Below are positions 54,188 through 64,000 of a stretch of DNA of 64,000 nucleotides, in pieces; position 1 is the stretch's first letter, and every line of letters begins with the position of its first letter. Source of the stretch: Aquarana catesbeiana (lineage: Eukaryota > Chordata > Amphibia > Anura > Ranidae); NCBI RefSeq assembly GCF_042186555.1, contig NC_133329.1, positions 192,487,960 through 192,551,959 on the forward strand. Reading direction: 5' to 3'. Under the pieces are notes generated by a model. The model had not been told where the DNA came from and searched no databases. It was given only the letters and a program-made list of their open reading frames with translations. Position numbers and translations under genes: made by a program.

Positions 54188-54576
54188 ATAACAAACATGT
54201 CATACTTACCTCCACTGTGCAGTTCGTTTTGCACAGAGTGTCTCCGATCATCCTCTTCTGGGGCCCCCCGGCGGCGATATCAGCTCCTCCCCGCATCGTA
54301 TAACCCCCTAGAAGAAGCGCTCTCCCGGGGGGTTTCCTTGCAGGTGTCATTGCGCTGCTATCTACCCAATCAAGATCCAATCAAGAGCCGAGAACCCCGG
54401 GCGAAGAGGTATAGCTCGTCTCCGCTGAAGATGCATTAAGGTGAAAAAACACGAGGGTTTACAACGCCTTTAGCTGAACAAGCTGAAGTTAGAAGCCGAT
54501 TGGCTCCCATGCACAGCTGCACCACATTTGGACTCTCCAGTGTTAGTAAATCAACCCCATTGTTTGGCAGATACAG

Positions 54577-54792
54577 CCACCTTGTTTTCAGCTCCATGAG
54601 TTCAGGTTAAGAGAGGCTATGTCCTACAGCAACAGGTGAGCAAGTTTCAGTAAAAAAAAAAAAAAAAAAAAAGAGCTGTAAGAAAAGTTGCCCAAAGGCT
54701 TGAAAAAGAGTGAACTGGCATGTGAGAAGATGTGGCATTAGCTGAATGTGTGATGCTTGTGGTGCAGCAAGTGGGGATGTGCTATCACCAAA
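54577..54792. other. Unassigned sequence
   Basis: Continues the coding-like fragment for a few codons, then a 22-base A run (54652-54673) and about 120 bp that I cannot classify. Confidence 0.4.
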
Positions 54793-54935
54793 CATTATTA
54801 GATTGTAAGCTCTTCTGAGCAGGGCCCTCTTGTATTTTATTGTATTATAACTGTATTGTCTCCCTTTTATATTGTAAAGTGCTGCGTAAACTGTTGGCGC
54901 TATATAAATCCTGTATAATAATAATAATAATAATC
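54793..54935 (+). mobile_element. L2-type LINE or SINE 3' tail
   Basis: AGATTGTAAGCTCTTCTGAG, CAGGGCCCTCTTG, AAAGTGCTGCGTAAACTG, GGCGCTATATAAATCCTG and (ATA)n. The same end type is seen on the LINE at 1-1320. Only the tail is recognisable. Confidence 0.75.
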
Positions 54936-55192
54936 CCATTACTAAATATAGTGAAAGGTAACTTGACTGGGCAAAGGACTGTCTTTGCCTGCCTGGTCAC
55001 TTTTATTATTGTGTCTTCCCTAGCAATGGTGGAATGATTAAAGTTGGGCTTGCAGGGAGTGACATGGTGCATGCTTTGCCCAGTCCTGTGGTGCCCCAGA
55101 TGCCTGTGTGGCACAAATATTAGCTGGTCTGCAGAAAGAAGAATTGCAAGTTTTACATTTACAAAAAAATGTAACCTTCAGTCGTGATTTGT
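54936..55192. other. Unassigned sequence
   Basis: No feature seen. Confidence 0.4.
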
Positions 55193-55394
55193 AAGGCCTC
55201 ATTCACATGAAGCGGACTCCGCTTCCACGGAGCCCGCCTCGGTCCGCCGGCTCAGCGGGAGATCTCTCCATTGATCTCCGCTGAGCCGGCGGATGACAGG
55301 TCCCTCTCTGCTCACTGAGCGGGGAGGGGCTTGTCAGGCGCCGCTGCTGCCTATGGAGGGAGGGGATGAAAACGGACAGCATGTCCGTTTTCTT
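55193..55394. mobile_element. MITE-like fragment with GC-rich hairpin
   Basis: GGCCTCATTCACATGAAGCG at the left. A fold-back CCGCCGGCTCAGCGG with its complement near 55276-55291, and the perfect palindrome AAACGGACAGCATGTCCGTTT (55371-55391). The right end is cut by the L1 insertion. Confidence 0.45.
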
Positions 55395-58300
55395 CAAATT
55401 TTTTTTTATTATTTATACAGTCCGGAACAGACAAGACCCGCAGGGTCAACATAATTAAAAGGGTAGCACATAGAAGACACACAATTCTATATGTTATAGA
55501 CGAGAACACACCTCCCTCCAGGTGGGGGTCCGTAAAATTATGAACAGGTACATCTTTGAAGGTCCTGATCTATCATACTGTCTTGGTTACCACTTACACC
55601 ATACTTTAGTGCATGTATATTCTACTCCACCATGAGATATTCTCTGCCCACATGATGGTGAGACAGATACATCTTCCCACGGGCCTCTCCCGACCCCTTT
55701 TTTACAATTAAATGAAAAGTAAAGAGAGGAAATAAAAACGTCTGTAGATTACAGATCTTAGATAAGAAAAGAATTAAAAGTCAAAGAGTCAGAGAGAGGG
55801 GGGGTGTTAAAGGTGGGGTGGAGAGGGGGGGGGAACCCAGGAGCATGGATCCCCGGGGCGTCCAAGGTTCAGTATGTCAGAGCCTATATCGATACATACT
55901 GTATGTAGTCGAGCAAAGAAGTAGATGGAGGAACGCCTCGAAGTACAGGCATCTACGTCATTGCCCCTTAGGGCCTGGTCTTCATCTGAGAACACAAATA
56001 GGTTCCACAGAGACCATGTTTTAGAGTATCTGTCTCGGTGCCTGTCTGTGAGTATGAGGTCTTCCATTTTGTTTATTTCCGTGACTTTTCTAAGCCACAT
56101 AGCAATGGTCGGTGGGTGAGGAGATTTCCTCAGGAGGGGCTTGCAAGCTTTGGCAGCGTTGAGGAGATGTCGACGTACAGATTTCTTGTACACTCTCGCC
56201 GGGATCCCTGTGGAGTGAAGGAGGAAGAAAGCCAAATCATCTGGAATGGGACGTTTAGTAAATTTTTGCATAATTTGGCGGACTGTCTCCCAAAGCTTTT
56301 GAGCTTGGGACATGACCAAAAGATGTGTAGGATGTCCACTCTCTCCCTCTGGCATCTCCAGCAGAGATCAGAAATTGCAGGGAAGTATTTATGCAATTGA
56401 GCTGGGGTTTTATACCACCTAGACAGAATTTTATAATTGGTCTCCTGCGCTTTTGTACAGATGGAAGATTTGTGTGCGAGATGGAAGATATGAAGTCGCT
56501 GTCTCGGATTAAAGCATCGATTCAAGTCCCGTTCCCATCCGGCTATACCTGGGTGCTGAAAGTCATCTGGTGGCATATTTCACAGGTTATATGTGAGCGA
56601 TAGCGTGTGTGGCAAGGTTCCCGAGTCAGAGCAGTATTCTTCAAAGGTCGTGAGGGGTTGGTCAGGGTCTCTAGGGAGTGGCATGGACTTTAGGAAATGG
56701 TCTAATTGGAGTGCTCTCAGAAAGTCCAATCGGAAGGGTCCTACTGGGTCCATAAGTTCAGATAGCGACACCCATCTTCTTCCCGTTTGAAAATGGGAGG
56801 CCTGAAAAAGTCCCGACCTGATTAGGGTTTGAAAAAGTGCGTCGCTAATACCAGGTGCGAATTGTGGGTTGCCTAAAATAGGGGTCAGGGGTGAGTTTCT
56901 GGAGGAGAGTGTGGTCTGGTGTAAGAGTCTGGCGCAAGTTCGTATTGTGATGTGTAGCACCACGGTGCTCTGTTCAGAGGTACACTACTTTGTGTCTGTT
57001 CCACTCTGGGCCATAGTTTAGCGCTGTGAAGGCGGCACCAATCTATAAGCCTACTAAGGTGTGTCGCGTAATAGTAAGTACGTATATCCTACATGGCCAG
57101 GCCGCGGTGATGTTTAGGTAGGGAGAGTAGCGTCCGTCTCAGCCGTGGGAGTTTACGTGCCCAAATGAACTCTATAAATAACGAGTTCGTCATCGTAAAA
57201 TAATCTGCCAGGATATGGAATAGGCAAGGCCTGGAGAAGATATACAAATTTAGGAAGGATGCTCATCTTCAGTATGTTGCAGCAACCTAGCCACAAGTGT
57301 AAGCCTGTGTGCCAAGCATTAAGAAGAGACCGAATTGATTTTAGCAAAGGGGGAAGTTCAGGCTAAATAGATTGGAAAATTTTGGTGGAATGTAGGTGCC
57401 CAAATATTTCAGTGCGGTGTTAGTCCATTTCAAATTAAAGTTTGTTTGGAGTTGTAGTAGTTGTTTCTGGGATATACCCACCCCCATGGTTTCCAACTTG
57501 GTAAAATTAATTTTTAGATTAGACACTGCCCCATAAATTTTAAATTCATGTAGTAGATTTGGAAGGCAAATGACTGGTTTTGTAAGGGAGAACATCATGT
57601 CGTCTGCGTATATGGATACTTTTTGTTGCGAGTCTCCCACCTCTACCACTGTGATATCTGGGTTAAGTCGCACGTGGCACAAAAAGGGCTCCAGAGACAG
57701 GGCAAACAGAAGCGGTGAGAGGGGGCAGCCCTGTCTGGTTCCATTAGCGATCTTGAAGGGTTCCGATAAGACCCCGTTCGCCGTAACCCTGGCCGACGGA
57801 TTAGAATAAATAGACCTCACCCAGTTCAACATTTTGCTGCCCAGACCTCTATGTTGTAAGACCGAGAACATGAATGGCCAGTGTACCCAGTCAAAGGCCT
57901 TTTCCGCGTCCATCCCAATAAAGGCACATGGGGTTTTAGTGGTGTTGGCTATATGAAGCAAATTCAGTACCTTAATTGTATTGTCTCTGGCTTCCCTAAG
58001 TGGTACGAATCCCACCTGGTCTAAGTGAATCAAGTCAGGGATGTGTTGCTGTATTCTAGTGGCTACGATTTTCGTGAACAGTTTAAGGTCTGTATTCAAT
58101 AGGGAGATGGGCCTGTAGCTCCCGCAGAGGGATGGGTCTTTGCCGTCTTTTGGGATCACCGCTATATTTGCCTGTAGGGTCCTCTCGTGAAATGTTGACC
58201 CTGTACTCAGGGTGTTAAAAAGTTTAACCATGTGATTTCAGAGGACAGGGAGGCCTTCGGGCCCCAGCGCCTTTCCTGGTTTAGTGCTCCCTATTGCCAG

Positions 58301-58654
58301 TTGAAGCTCTGGCAGTGTGATGGGTTCATCCAAGAGGTCCCTCGTGTCGGTCTTCAAAGAGGGCATGTGGGAGGAGGATATGTACTCCAAGATATGTTCC
58401 TTGACTTGTAGGCAAGTTGTAGAGCGATTTGTAAAAAAGTTGGAATTCCTTAGTGATGTATTGAGGCATGGAGGTTGTACGGCCGGAGGTGGATGTAATG
58501 TGGGGTATATAGGATGCCAATTTCTGTGCACGGAGGGACTGGGCCAGCAGTCTTCCACATTTATTACCTGACTTATATGTACGCTTGTGGCAGATCTGTA
58601 TTGCTGCTTTGGCTCTATAGTGGAGAAGGTCTGTAATTTGTGTACGCAGAACAT
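55395..58654 (-). mobile_element. L1-type LINE copy 5, 5'-truncated
   Basis: Minus strand, 3' end at the T run 55399-55407. The 3'UTR spans about 400 bp, then ORF2 C-terminus to RT and part of the linker. It is truncated by the retroviral LTR at 58655. It is more similar in wording to copies 3 and 4 (SSICTKAQETNYKILSRWYK) than to copies 1 and 2. Confidence 0.9.
55807..58654 (-). pseudogene. L1 ORF2, copy 5 (RT and C-terminal zinc motif)
   Basis: Frames from the 5' side: 58654-58238 (LLDEPITLPELQLAIGSTKP), 58231-57341 with the RT (VIPKDGKDPSLCGSYRPISL, IGMDAEKAFDWVHWPF, NGTRQGCPLSPLLF, VSIYADDMMFSLTKP), 57347-57153, 56963-56580 (ILGNPQFAPGISDALFQTLI), 56576-56130 (CWRCQRERVDILHIFWSCP) and 56355-55807 (LAFFLLHSTGIPARVYKKSV). 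The catalytic YADD is intact. Several frameshifts and stops separate the pieces. The endonuclease and ORF1 are missing. Confidence 0.9.
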
Positions 58655-59488
58655 TGTTGTGGAAAATTTTATATTAATGTGTTGTCATAAGAGTCTCCCA
58701 GTGTCTGATCAACCACAGCCCGCTCTAATAGCTGACTGGGGCAGACCAACCCTGGTTGAGATCCGTTTGGTAGTGAAAAGCTCTTTGGGGATGTGTTCGC
58801 TCTGCAAAGACATTGTCGGTTTAACGAGTGTACTCTCATGTTGCCCCTGTGTGCCTGATCAACACATTTGTGGTCCAATGAGTGTACACCTGCCGATAAT
58901 CTCTAGTCCACAAAGACAGTAGAATAATCCCAGGTATACATTGTTCTCTGGAACAATGTATAATAAGGATTTCTATCAACGGAAATAAGGGAGTCTTTTG
59001 GGTTCTGGTTGGAGACAGGGTTAATGTTTGAAAGCCATGTGGCTTCTAAAAACATACAGGCACCCTGTCTCTGCTCAGACACACCCATAAGACTCCTGTA
59101 GTCATTGTTCATTGGTTGTTGCATTTTCCTGTGTTGTTAAATCCTTATATGGTCACTTACATCCTGTGAGGTCACAAGCTTTGTAAGAGGTGTTTGGCTG
59201 TTGGAAAAAAAGCTCGAACCCTCGAGCTTTTGGGACCTCCTATTGATATGCTAATAAAGTGGCTCAGGCAGACAGCTAAGGGGGGCTGGCGGGCAGTGAG
59301 CTTTTGGAACCTGAAGGAGCAGGATGTGATTTTTTGTGAGCATGAGACACACACACACACACCAGAGGATGGATACGATCAAAAGGTGAGATGCACTGGT
59401 ATTATATCATTAGACGAAATTGCTATTATGATTAGAAACAGGAGATTTGGCTGTGTGCTTTGCGTACAACCAAATTTCGATAACAGCA
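58655..59488 (+). repeat. 5' LTR of the endogenous retrovirus (end estimated)
   Basis: Begins TGTTGTGGAAAA. CTAATAAAGTGG (59248-59259) is the likely poly(A) signal. I place the end at CGATAACAGCA because it ends CA and is followed by a TGG that could start a primer-binding site. The start is firm; the end is a guess because the 3' LTR is cut off. Confidence 0.55.
59346..59361 (+). repeat. (AC)n microsatellite
   Basis: Alternating AC, eight units. Confidence 0.8.
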
Positions 59489-59506
59489 TGGCGAGCCAGA
59501 ACGTAG
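59489..59506 (+). promoter_or_regulatory. Possible tRNA primer-binding site
   Basis: TGGCGAGCCAGAACGTAG follows the putative LTR end. Primer sites begin TGG. I cannot name the tRNA with confidence. Confidence 0.3.
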
Positions 59507-61434
59507 GAGTGAACAGAACCTCCTTCAGAATCGGATCATTAAGATGTGCTGGGGAGGGTCTGCTTCACAAAAAGAACACATTTTTCGTCTTTTGAAATAA
59601 TGCTGGAAGTTTGATCGTATGTCTGGTGTGTGCCTGCTTGTGTGTGTGTGCCTGCTTGTGTGTGTGTGTGTGATTTGTATTTCAAATCTTTGTGTAAGGA
59701 GACTGTGCCTGTGTGTGTGTGTGTGTGATGCGGTGTAATAATGCAGATGTTTGAAATAGAAATGTATGAATTGATATTATTTGCAGCCTGCAATGTGTGT
59801 GGCTGAGTAGTTTTGTAAGTAGCTGAACCTGTTTGTAAAGATGAGTTTAGTGAAGGGGCGGGCATTGTTGTTTTTGTATTGAAAGGGGCTACACCCTGGG
59901 GGAAGGGAACTATAATGTTCTGAACAGACATTGCAAGCATTCACTGTCTGTATCTTTCAATGTCTTGTTCCTGTGAAAGCTGATGTGAACTGAGTTTGAG
60001 GGTATGTTACAGCCGTGTAATTGTGGGTTATGTGGCTTGGTTGTTTCATTGGATAGCATGTGTTCCTAAGTTGTGCTTTTTGTAACTCTAACACTTTTAA
60101 ATGTTTGTCTAAGCGTTCATTTAGTATCTCAAATGTGTAAGTTTTTGGGGAGACATTTTTGGTTTTGGCAGGAAAATGGTTTTTGGCTGCTACTTCCTTT
60201 TGTTCTCTTGTGGTTGTTGTCTACCATGTGACTACGGTTGGCCATTTTCTTTTCCTTTGTGTGTGAACTTTGAAATGTTTATCCATCTTGGTCAGTTTTG
60301 GCGGGAAAATGCGCCATTTTGTTTTGGTCACCATGTGCATCGGTGGCCATTTTGAAGACCTGTGAGCTCCCCCTGGAGCTGCTCCATTGTGTATTCATTT
60401 GTGTGTGCAAAGCCATGTGCTTTAAGCTACAATCTGGCTTTTAGGCACCATTTTGTGAATTCTATTTTTGTACTGTTTACTTACTTTTCAAGGAAACTAT
60501 TGCGTTTTCTGTATTGAATATTGGTTTTAAGTTGAAATGCCTGTCACATATCCAAGTGCCCATGCATTGTTAGGACATCACAATAGGAGCTGTTTACACA
60601 CTGTGGGGGTCTCTGGTTTCTAGGTAATAACATGGGGGGGAGTTCTAACTCTCTGAGTCAAATATTGTGTTGTATTTGCGACAAGCGTGTATTGTTTAAG
60701 ACGTTTTATGTAACTTTGTGTCTTGTCATTTGTTAATGTCGGCCATTTCCTGTAGTCCGGGTTTCATTCACCATTTTGCTGTGGACCGATTTTCGATTGC
60801 TGCAACTGCCTTTTTGTTTCTGCTGATTTTAGTCTCCAGCGAAATATCTCTGGTTTTGTACTGAATTCCATTTCCAGTAGAATCATTTAGGTTTTTATTC
60901 CAGTTGTTTTAAAGGAGTTTGTTTCTAGTGAAGATTTCTAATGTCTTGATAGAAAAAATATGAAGCTATTGAAGGCTTCCCCTCCCCTCCCTCTTCCTAC
61001 TCAGGTGTGCAACAGGAAGTTGGTGGGAGGGGCTTGGGGTCTTTTGACTTGTGTTTGGAAGGACGAAATCATTTTTATTTTTAAATTAAATTAAGGTTTA
61101 TACTGTAATACAGTTTTGGGTAGAGAGCAAACAGGAGGCATCCAAGTTATTGTAATATCGAGGTACAGAGAGAAACCATAATATTGTTTTGAATAGTGGA
61201 GGATTTCATGGTGCTTTGTAGTTTGTCTGACAACACATTTATAGGGCTGCCGATAACCGGTTGTAGAGCATATAAATATGAGGATTAGTACGCTAGCACA
61301 CCGGGAGGCCGTGTAAAATAATCGGAGAACGCCGGGTGCCAGTACTGTAAAAATAGTCACTAAGCAGTACTGATCCGAAAACTAGTGCAAGGGTGCCCTG
61401 TACGCAGGGACCGTCATAAGCGATTCGAATCGTC
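59507..61434 (+). other. Retroviral leader region, non-coding
   Basis: About 1.9 kb with no supported ORF. Six CCATTT-type motifs occur between 60242 and 60778. The length is unusual for a retroviral leader, so part of it could be unrelated inserted DNA. Confidence 0.4.
59639..59729 (+). repeat. Interrupted (GT)n microsatellite
   Basis: GTGTGTGTG runs at 59640-59672 and 59712-59729. Confidence 0.8.
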
Positions 61435-61636
61435 ATGGGTAATGTTGGTCCATGCGTTGGAGGAAAAAAATGAGGCTCCACACCAGTCAGACAGCTGCAC
61501 TTCACATGAGATCTGTATCTGGGGCTCCGGACATGAGACCCCTTAAAGATTGGCAGATATGGTCGGAGGGTACAGTAAGGTGTAGTCCTTTGGAAGGTAC
61601 TTTTGATGTCTGGAGGTACGAGACCCCAGAATAAAA
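61435..61636 (+). pseudogene. Possible gag start of the endogenous retrovirus
   Basis: ATG GGT AAT at 61435 gives MGNVGPCVGGKK, an N-terminus of the kind myristoylated in retroviral matrix proteins, then a stop. The 61452-61634 frame reads RPLKDWQIWSEGTVRC. No capsid or zinc knuckle was recognised. Weak evidence. Confidence 0.3.
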
Positions 61637-62409
61637 ATACCTTGGAAGTAGTTCAGCTGTGGCTTCAGAAATCTGTAATGTTGAGTGAGTTGATGGATGT
61701 GTAGTATACGTTTGTGTGATTAAAAATACACAGGCCTGTTTTCGGACTTTGTGTGGCTGGTCCATGCAAAGATTTTGAGATGCTCTCGTGCTTTTCAAAT
61801 TGTATTCTTTTTTTTATCTCTAAAAGAGCGAAGGCAGCATTCCATCTGGTCGTTTTTGTTTTTATTTTTCATTTTCGTTTTTGGGAACTATGAAATATCT
61901 CCCCCACATTTGTATCTAAATGTTTTTCTTTGTCTCATTGTTTGTATGTGGTAACAAGATGTTTGAACCTCCCGTGACAGCCCTCTTGCATGTCGCGGCT
62001 GTTGTATTTTAGGAAAAAAAAACAAAAAAAAACGTGAAAGTAAGATTTACAGAAGGTTTACTTATTATCGGTTTTGTGGAATGTCAGTGACAATTTACCA
62101 ATGTACACGAATGTTGTATTGTTTACCATTCTTTGAAGGATAGAGTAATAACTTTTGTTTATAAGTATCTTTTCAGGTCCAGTTTCTGGAAGTGTGTGTA
62201 CAGGTGTATAAGAAGGTAAAAGTATCATAGGCTATTTCACTGTTTTATTCTGCACCATTCTAAACCCTGCATGTCTTCCTCCAGTTTGTAATGAGGAGGG
62301 AAGAAAAGGGGGGATGAGAGTGGTGAGAATAACACATTTTCAAACCAACAATACTAACCGCTCTAATTCTAACCAAGTTTGTGCCAAGACTGTCTTTCTT
62401 TGATGGAAT

Positions 62410-62661
62410 TTGAATCAGCAAGCAAGCAGCAGTCTGGTGAAGGAGGCTCCCGTCCCAGATGCTAAGAACCTTTTTGTCACTGGTTCCAGGTATTACACCC
62501 CGGATAGTAAGCCACGCACAGGTTATGCAGTGACCACAGTCCCGATGTCTGGGGTATTGTCATATGAGGTTTGTTTGAAGGTCAACCAAAAACAGAATTG
62601 TACTTTCCTCATTAGCTGTCACCTACATTCTCAGCTGATGGGGTGGGTGCAATCACTGTAA
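62410..62661 (+). pseudogene. Retroviral pol, RNase H fragment
   Basis: SSLVKEAPVPDAKNLFVTGS followed by PRTGYAVTTV resembles the start of the RNase H domain of gamma/epsilon-type pol. The first catalytic Asp appears replaced (VTGS where VDGS is expected). The end of the frame has no further RNase H motif. The RT upstream is absent. Confidence 0.6.
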
Positions 62662-62734
62662 CATGAACTTCAAAAGGTCCACCACAGGGTTCACGAGTCC
62701 ATCCTGGACCCTGACACAATAACCAGTTTACATT

Positions 62735-62830
62735 CTTCCCAACCAGGTGACTGGGTCATTGTAAAGAAGCTTGAGGGATGAGACCACGCCAGCCACTGCA
62801 AGAAGCTGATCAACCACAAAAGAGTAGAGG
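62735..62830 (+). pseudogene. Retroviral integrase C-terminal remnant
   Basis: NQVTGSL / PGDWVIVKKLEG in the frames near 62740-62775 and DHASHCKKLINHKR nearby match the C-terminal DNA-binding end of retroviral integrases (PGDWV and HASH boxes), with the sequence between the boxes deleted. Confidence 0.5.
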
Positions 62831-63132
62831 AGTATCTTTGTTCATTGATATTTTTTTGTTTAATAAATTTTGGCAAGGGTAACGATGAAAAGCATCCCAA
62901 CTGGCTAAGAAAGAGAACAGGACACATGGTTGGGTCTACTAGTGTCCCAGCAGTACATGCTAGGTGACGTTCATATTGGTGTGAGGAGTTTTGACAGACT
63001 AGTAAAATCCAAACAGACACCTGTCAAAAGAATTTAACAGAACATTTATAGAGGGTAAAATTAATTATAATTTTAACAATAGCTCTGGTTCTTGCCAGCT
63101 TTGGTATCGGGATAACTAGGTAGCCCACAAGT

Positions 63133-63342
63133 GTGCTACAACTGAAGTTTGGTATTAATGCGGATCTACAGCTTTATAAGGTAATTTCCCGTAAGGCAAG
63201 AGGTTCATGTGTGCTGATGAAACTCGTCCCAGCATCTTATGTCGTGGCCGATCGTGAGGATCTGATGGCACGAGAGAAGGTAAGAATGGCAGGGACAGCT
63301 GGAAGGGAATTGCTTGTACACGGTGGGGGCTTGAGCTTATGA
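63133..63342 (+). pseudogene. Possible env remnant
   Basis: A 69-codon frame with SRKARGSCVLMKLVPASYVV, a short hydrophobic Cys-containing run, located between the integrase end and the polypurine tract where env is expected. No fusion peptide or CX6CC motif is visible, so this is positional inference. Confidence 0.25.
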
Positions 63343-63901
63343 AACGCTTGAACAATTCCTCATCCATTGAGGATGGGATGTTTCATGTAACTGTTGAAGC
63401 TACAAGGAAGTTCCCACATTCCAAGGGTTTCTGGGAATTCATAAGTAAAGATTGTTATATCTGGATCAGGGATAGTAGTGACAAAGTTCAGGCCCATATG
63501 GATAAGGTTTAGATCCCTACAAGGCAAAGCCAGAGCTATAGATAGTGAAGGTTGGAATCCTTTTTAAGGGTTTGGGAATCGTTGGAGATTTAATTTTTAT
63601 CTTGCAGCGGATCATAGTGAAGGAAGTAGGGGTATATATACTCATGTTGTTTTTGTTTCTATTCCTTCTATATGCCATGATGAGGTGCTCCTGTTGCCTG
63701 ATTGGACGCGTGACCAGAGCCTGAGCAGATGACCACATCTTCCCTGATGAGATGCCCTGAAGTCCGACCCACGTACAAGACACAGCGACTACTACAGCTC
63801 ACCACGTCATCTCCAACAGAGTCTACATGTCAAGCCGTGTTTTACTTTTTATGGACTAAGAAGAAGATCAGGATTCATCGAGGGACACATGGGATCATAT
63901 G

Positions 63902-63915
63902 ACAAGAGGAGGGAC
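63902..63915 (+). promoter_or_regulatory. Retroviral polypurine tract
   Basis: ACAAGAGGAGGGAC directly before the 3' LTR start TGTTGTGG. Confidence 0.65.
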
Positions 63916-64000
63916 TGTTGTGGAAAATTTTATATTAATGTGTTGTCATAAGAGTCTCCCAGTGTCTGATCAACCACAGCCCGCTCTAATAGCTGACTGG
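63916..64000 (+). repeat. 3' LTR of the endogenous retrovirus, first 85 bp
   Basis: Matches 58655-58739 apparently base for base, to CTAATAGCTGACTGG at the window end. The near-identity suggests a fairly recent insertion. Confidence 0.85.

Larger units (their letters stand above)
44069..54473. mobile_element. TTAA MITE split by the piggyBac element
   Basis: Left end TTAAAGTGATTGTAAATC. The right arm 54188-54473 (ACTTACCTCCACTGTGCAG, GATGCATTAAGGTG, GGGTTTACAACGCCTTTA) is the same family as 43239-43719. The right TTAA has become TTAG. Confidence 0.7.
43982..54559. mobile_element. Palindromic MITE split by nested insertions
   Basis: Left arm GGGGTCGATTTACTGAAACT, GGAGAGTGCAAAATC; the right arm (54476-54559) ends GACTCTCCAGTG, TTAGTAAATCAACCCC, the reverse complement. 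The two arms total about 170 bp once the insertion at 44069 is removed, consistent with a short fold-back MITE. Confidence 0.75.
58655..64000 (+). mobile_element. Endogenous retrovirus, decayed, cut by window end
   Basis: The sequence starting TGTTGTGGAAAATTTTATAT at 58655 recurs at 63916 and matches to the last base of the window (85 bp), so these are 5' and 3' LTRs. Between them are a possible primer site, a gag-like start, a pol RNase H fragment, an integrase end, and a polypurine tract. Total about 5.3 kb plus the rest of the 3' LTR, shorter than an intact retrovirus, so large parts of gag, pol and env are deleted. It inserted into or next to LINE copy 5. Confidence 0.8.

Noticed and set aside
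43982..54559. CRISPR-like interpretation of regular repeats
   Set aside because: Units are 360-390 bp, without short spacers, within a eukaryotic transposon.
57570..57809. Plus-strand frame over LINE copy 5 RT
   Set aside because: Antisense to the YADD-containing RT frame.
59539..59940. 133-codon minus-strand frame in the retroviral leader
   Set aside because: Driven by the GT/CA microsatellite, giving His-Thr repeats.

Overview
This window looks like vertebrate nuclear DNA packed with mobile elements, most likely from an anuran amphibian (a ranid-type frog is my inference). The evidence is a vertebrate set of L1/Tx1-like, L2- and CR1-like LINEs, an amphibian/fish-type DIRS element, a chromodomain Ty3/gypsy element, Tc1 and piggyBac DNA transposons, many TTAA-flanked MITEs, a tRNA-derived SINE and an endogenous retrovirus. 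No bacterial or organellar feature was seen, and no complete host gene was recognised. One short candidate terminal host exon lies on the minus strand at 27577-27733.

Layout. 1-1320 is a decayed L2/CR1-clade LINE and 1802-2268 a MITE. 2529-26319 is a deep nest: a TTAA-flanked MITE contains a minus-strand DIRS element (2562-25730) with inverted terminal repeats and an internal complementary region. The DIRS is interrupted by a Tc1 relic (2694-3425), by an L1-like LINE (3905-18708) that itself contains a second full-length L1-like LINE (7352-14692), and by piggyBac-like non-autonomous DNA (about 21427-24022). Two L1 insertions show exact or near-exact target duplications, which fix their order. 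A SINE sits in the right shoulder of the outer MITE. 26418-33600 holds further MITEs, some nested, a probable solo LTR, a second Tc1 piece and a 5'-truncated L1 tail.

33653-43219 is another MITE split by a Ty3/gypsy chromodomain element (34176-42957, 5-bp target duplication GTACT). That element carries a CR1-like LINE in its gag and a short internally deleted L1 in its RNase H region. 43239-54559 is a third nest: a palindromic MITE (43982-54559) holds a TTAA MITE (44069-54473), which holds a 10-kb piggyBac element (44099-54187). The piggyBac encodes a transposase whose DDD residues and C-terminal cysteine domain are all present but whose frame is broken once, and it carries two large internal repeat arrays. 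Its ends match several short elements in the same window (22207-24022, 28474-30439, 31142-32033), so it represents the family that could have mobilised them.

55395-58654 is a minus-strand L1 relic truncated by an endogenous retrovirus (58655 to beyond the window end) that keeps LTRs, a polypurine tract and scattered gag, pol and possible env remnants.

How the parts relate: almost all coding DNA is transposon-derived and nearly all of it is broken. The longest undamaged frame is the 379-residue ORF1 of the inner L1 (7464-8603). The observations most worth following are a 3'UTR hairpin of the two L1 copies supported by compensatory changes, the piggyBac parent and its derivatives with their internal arrays, and the complete DIRS terminal anatomy.
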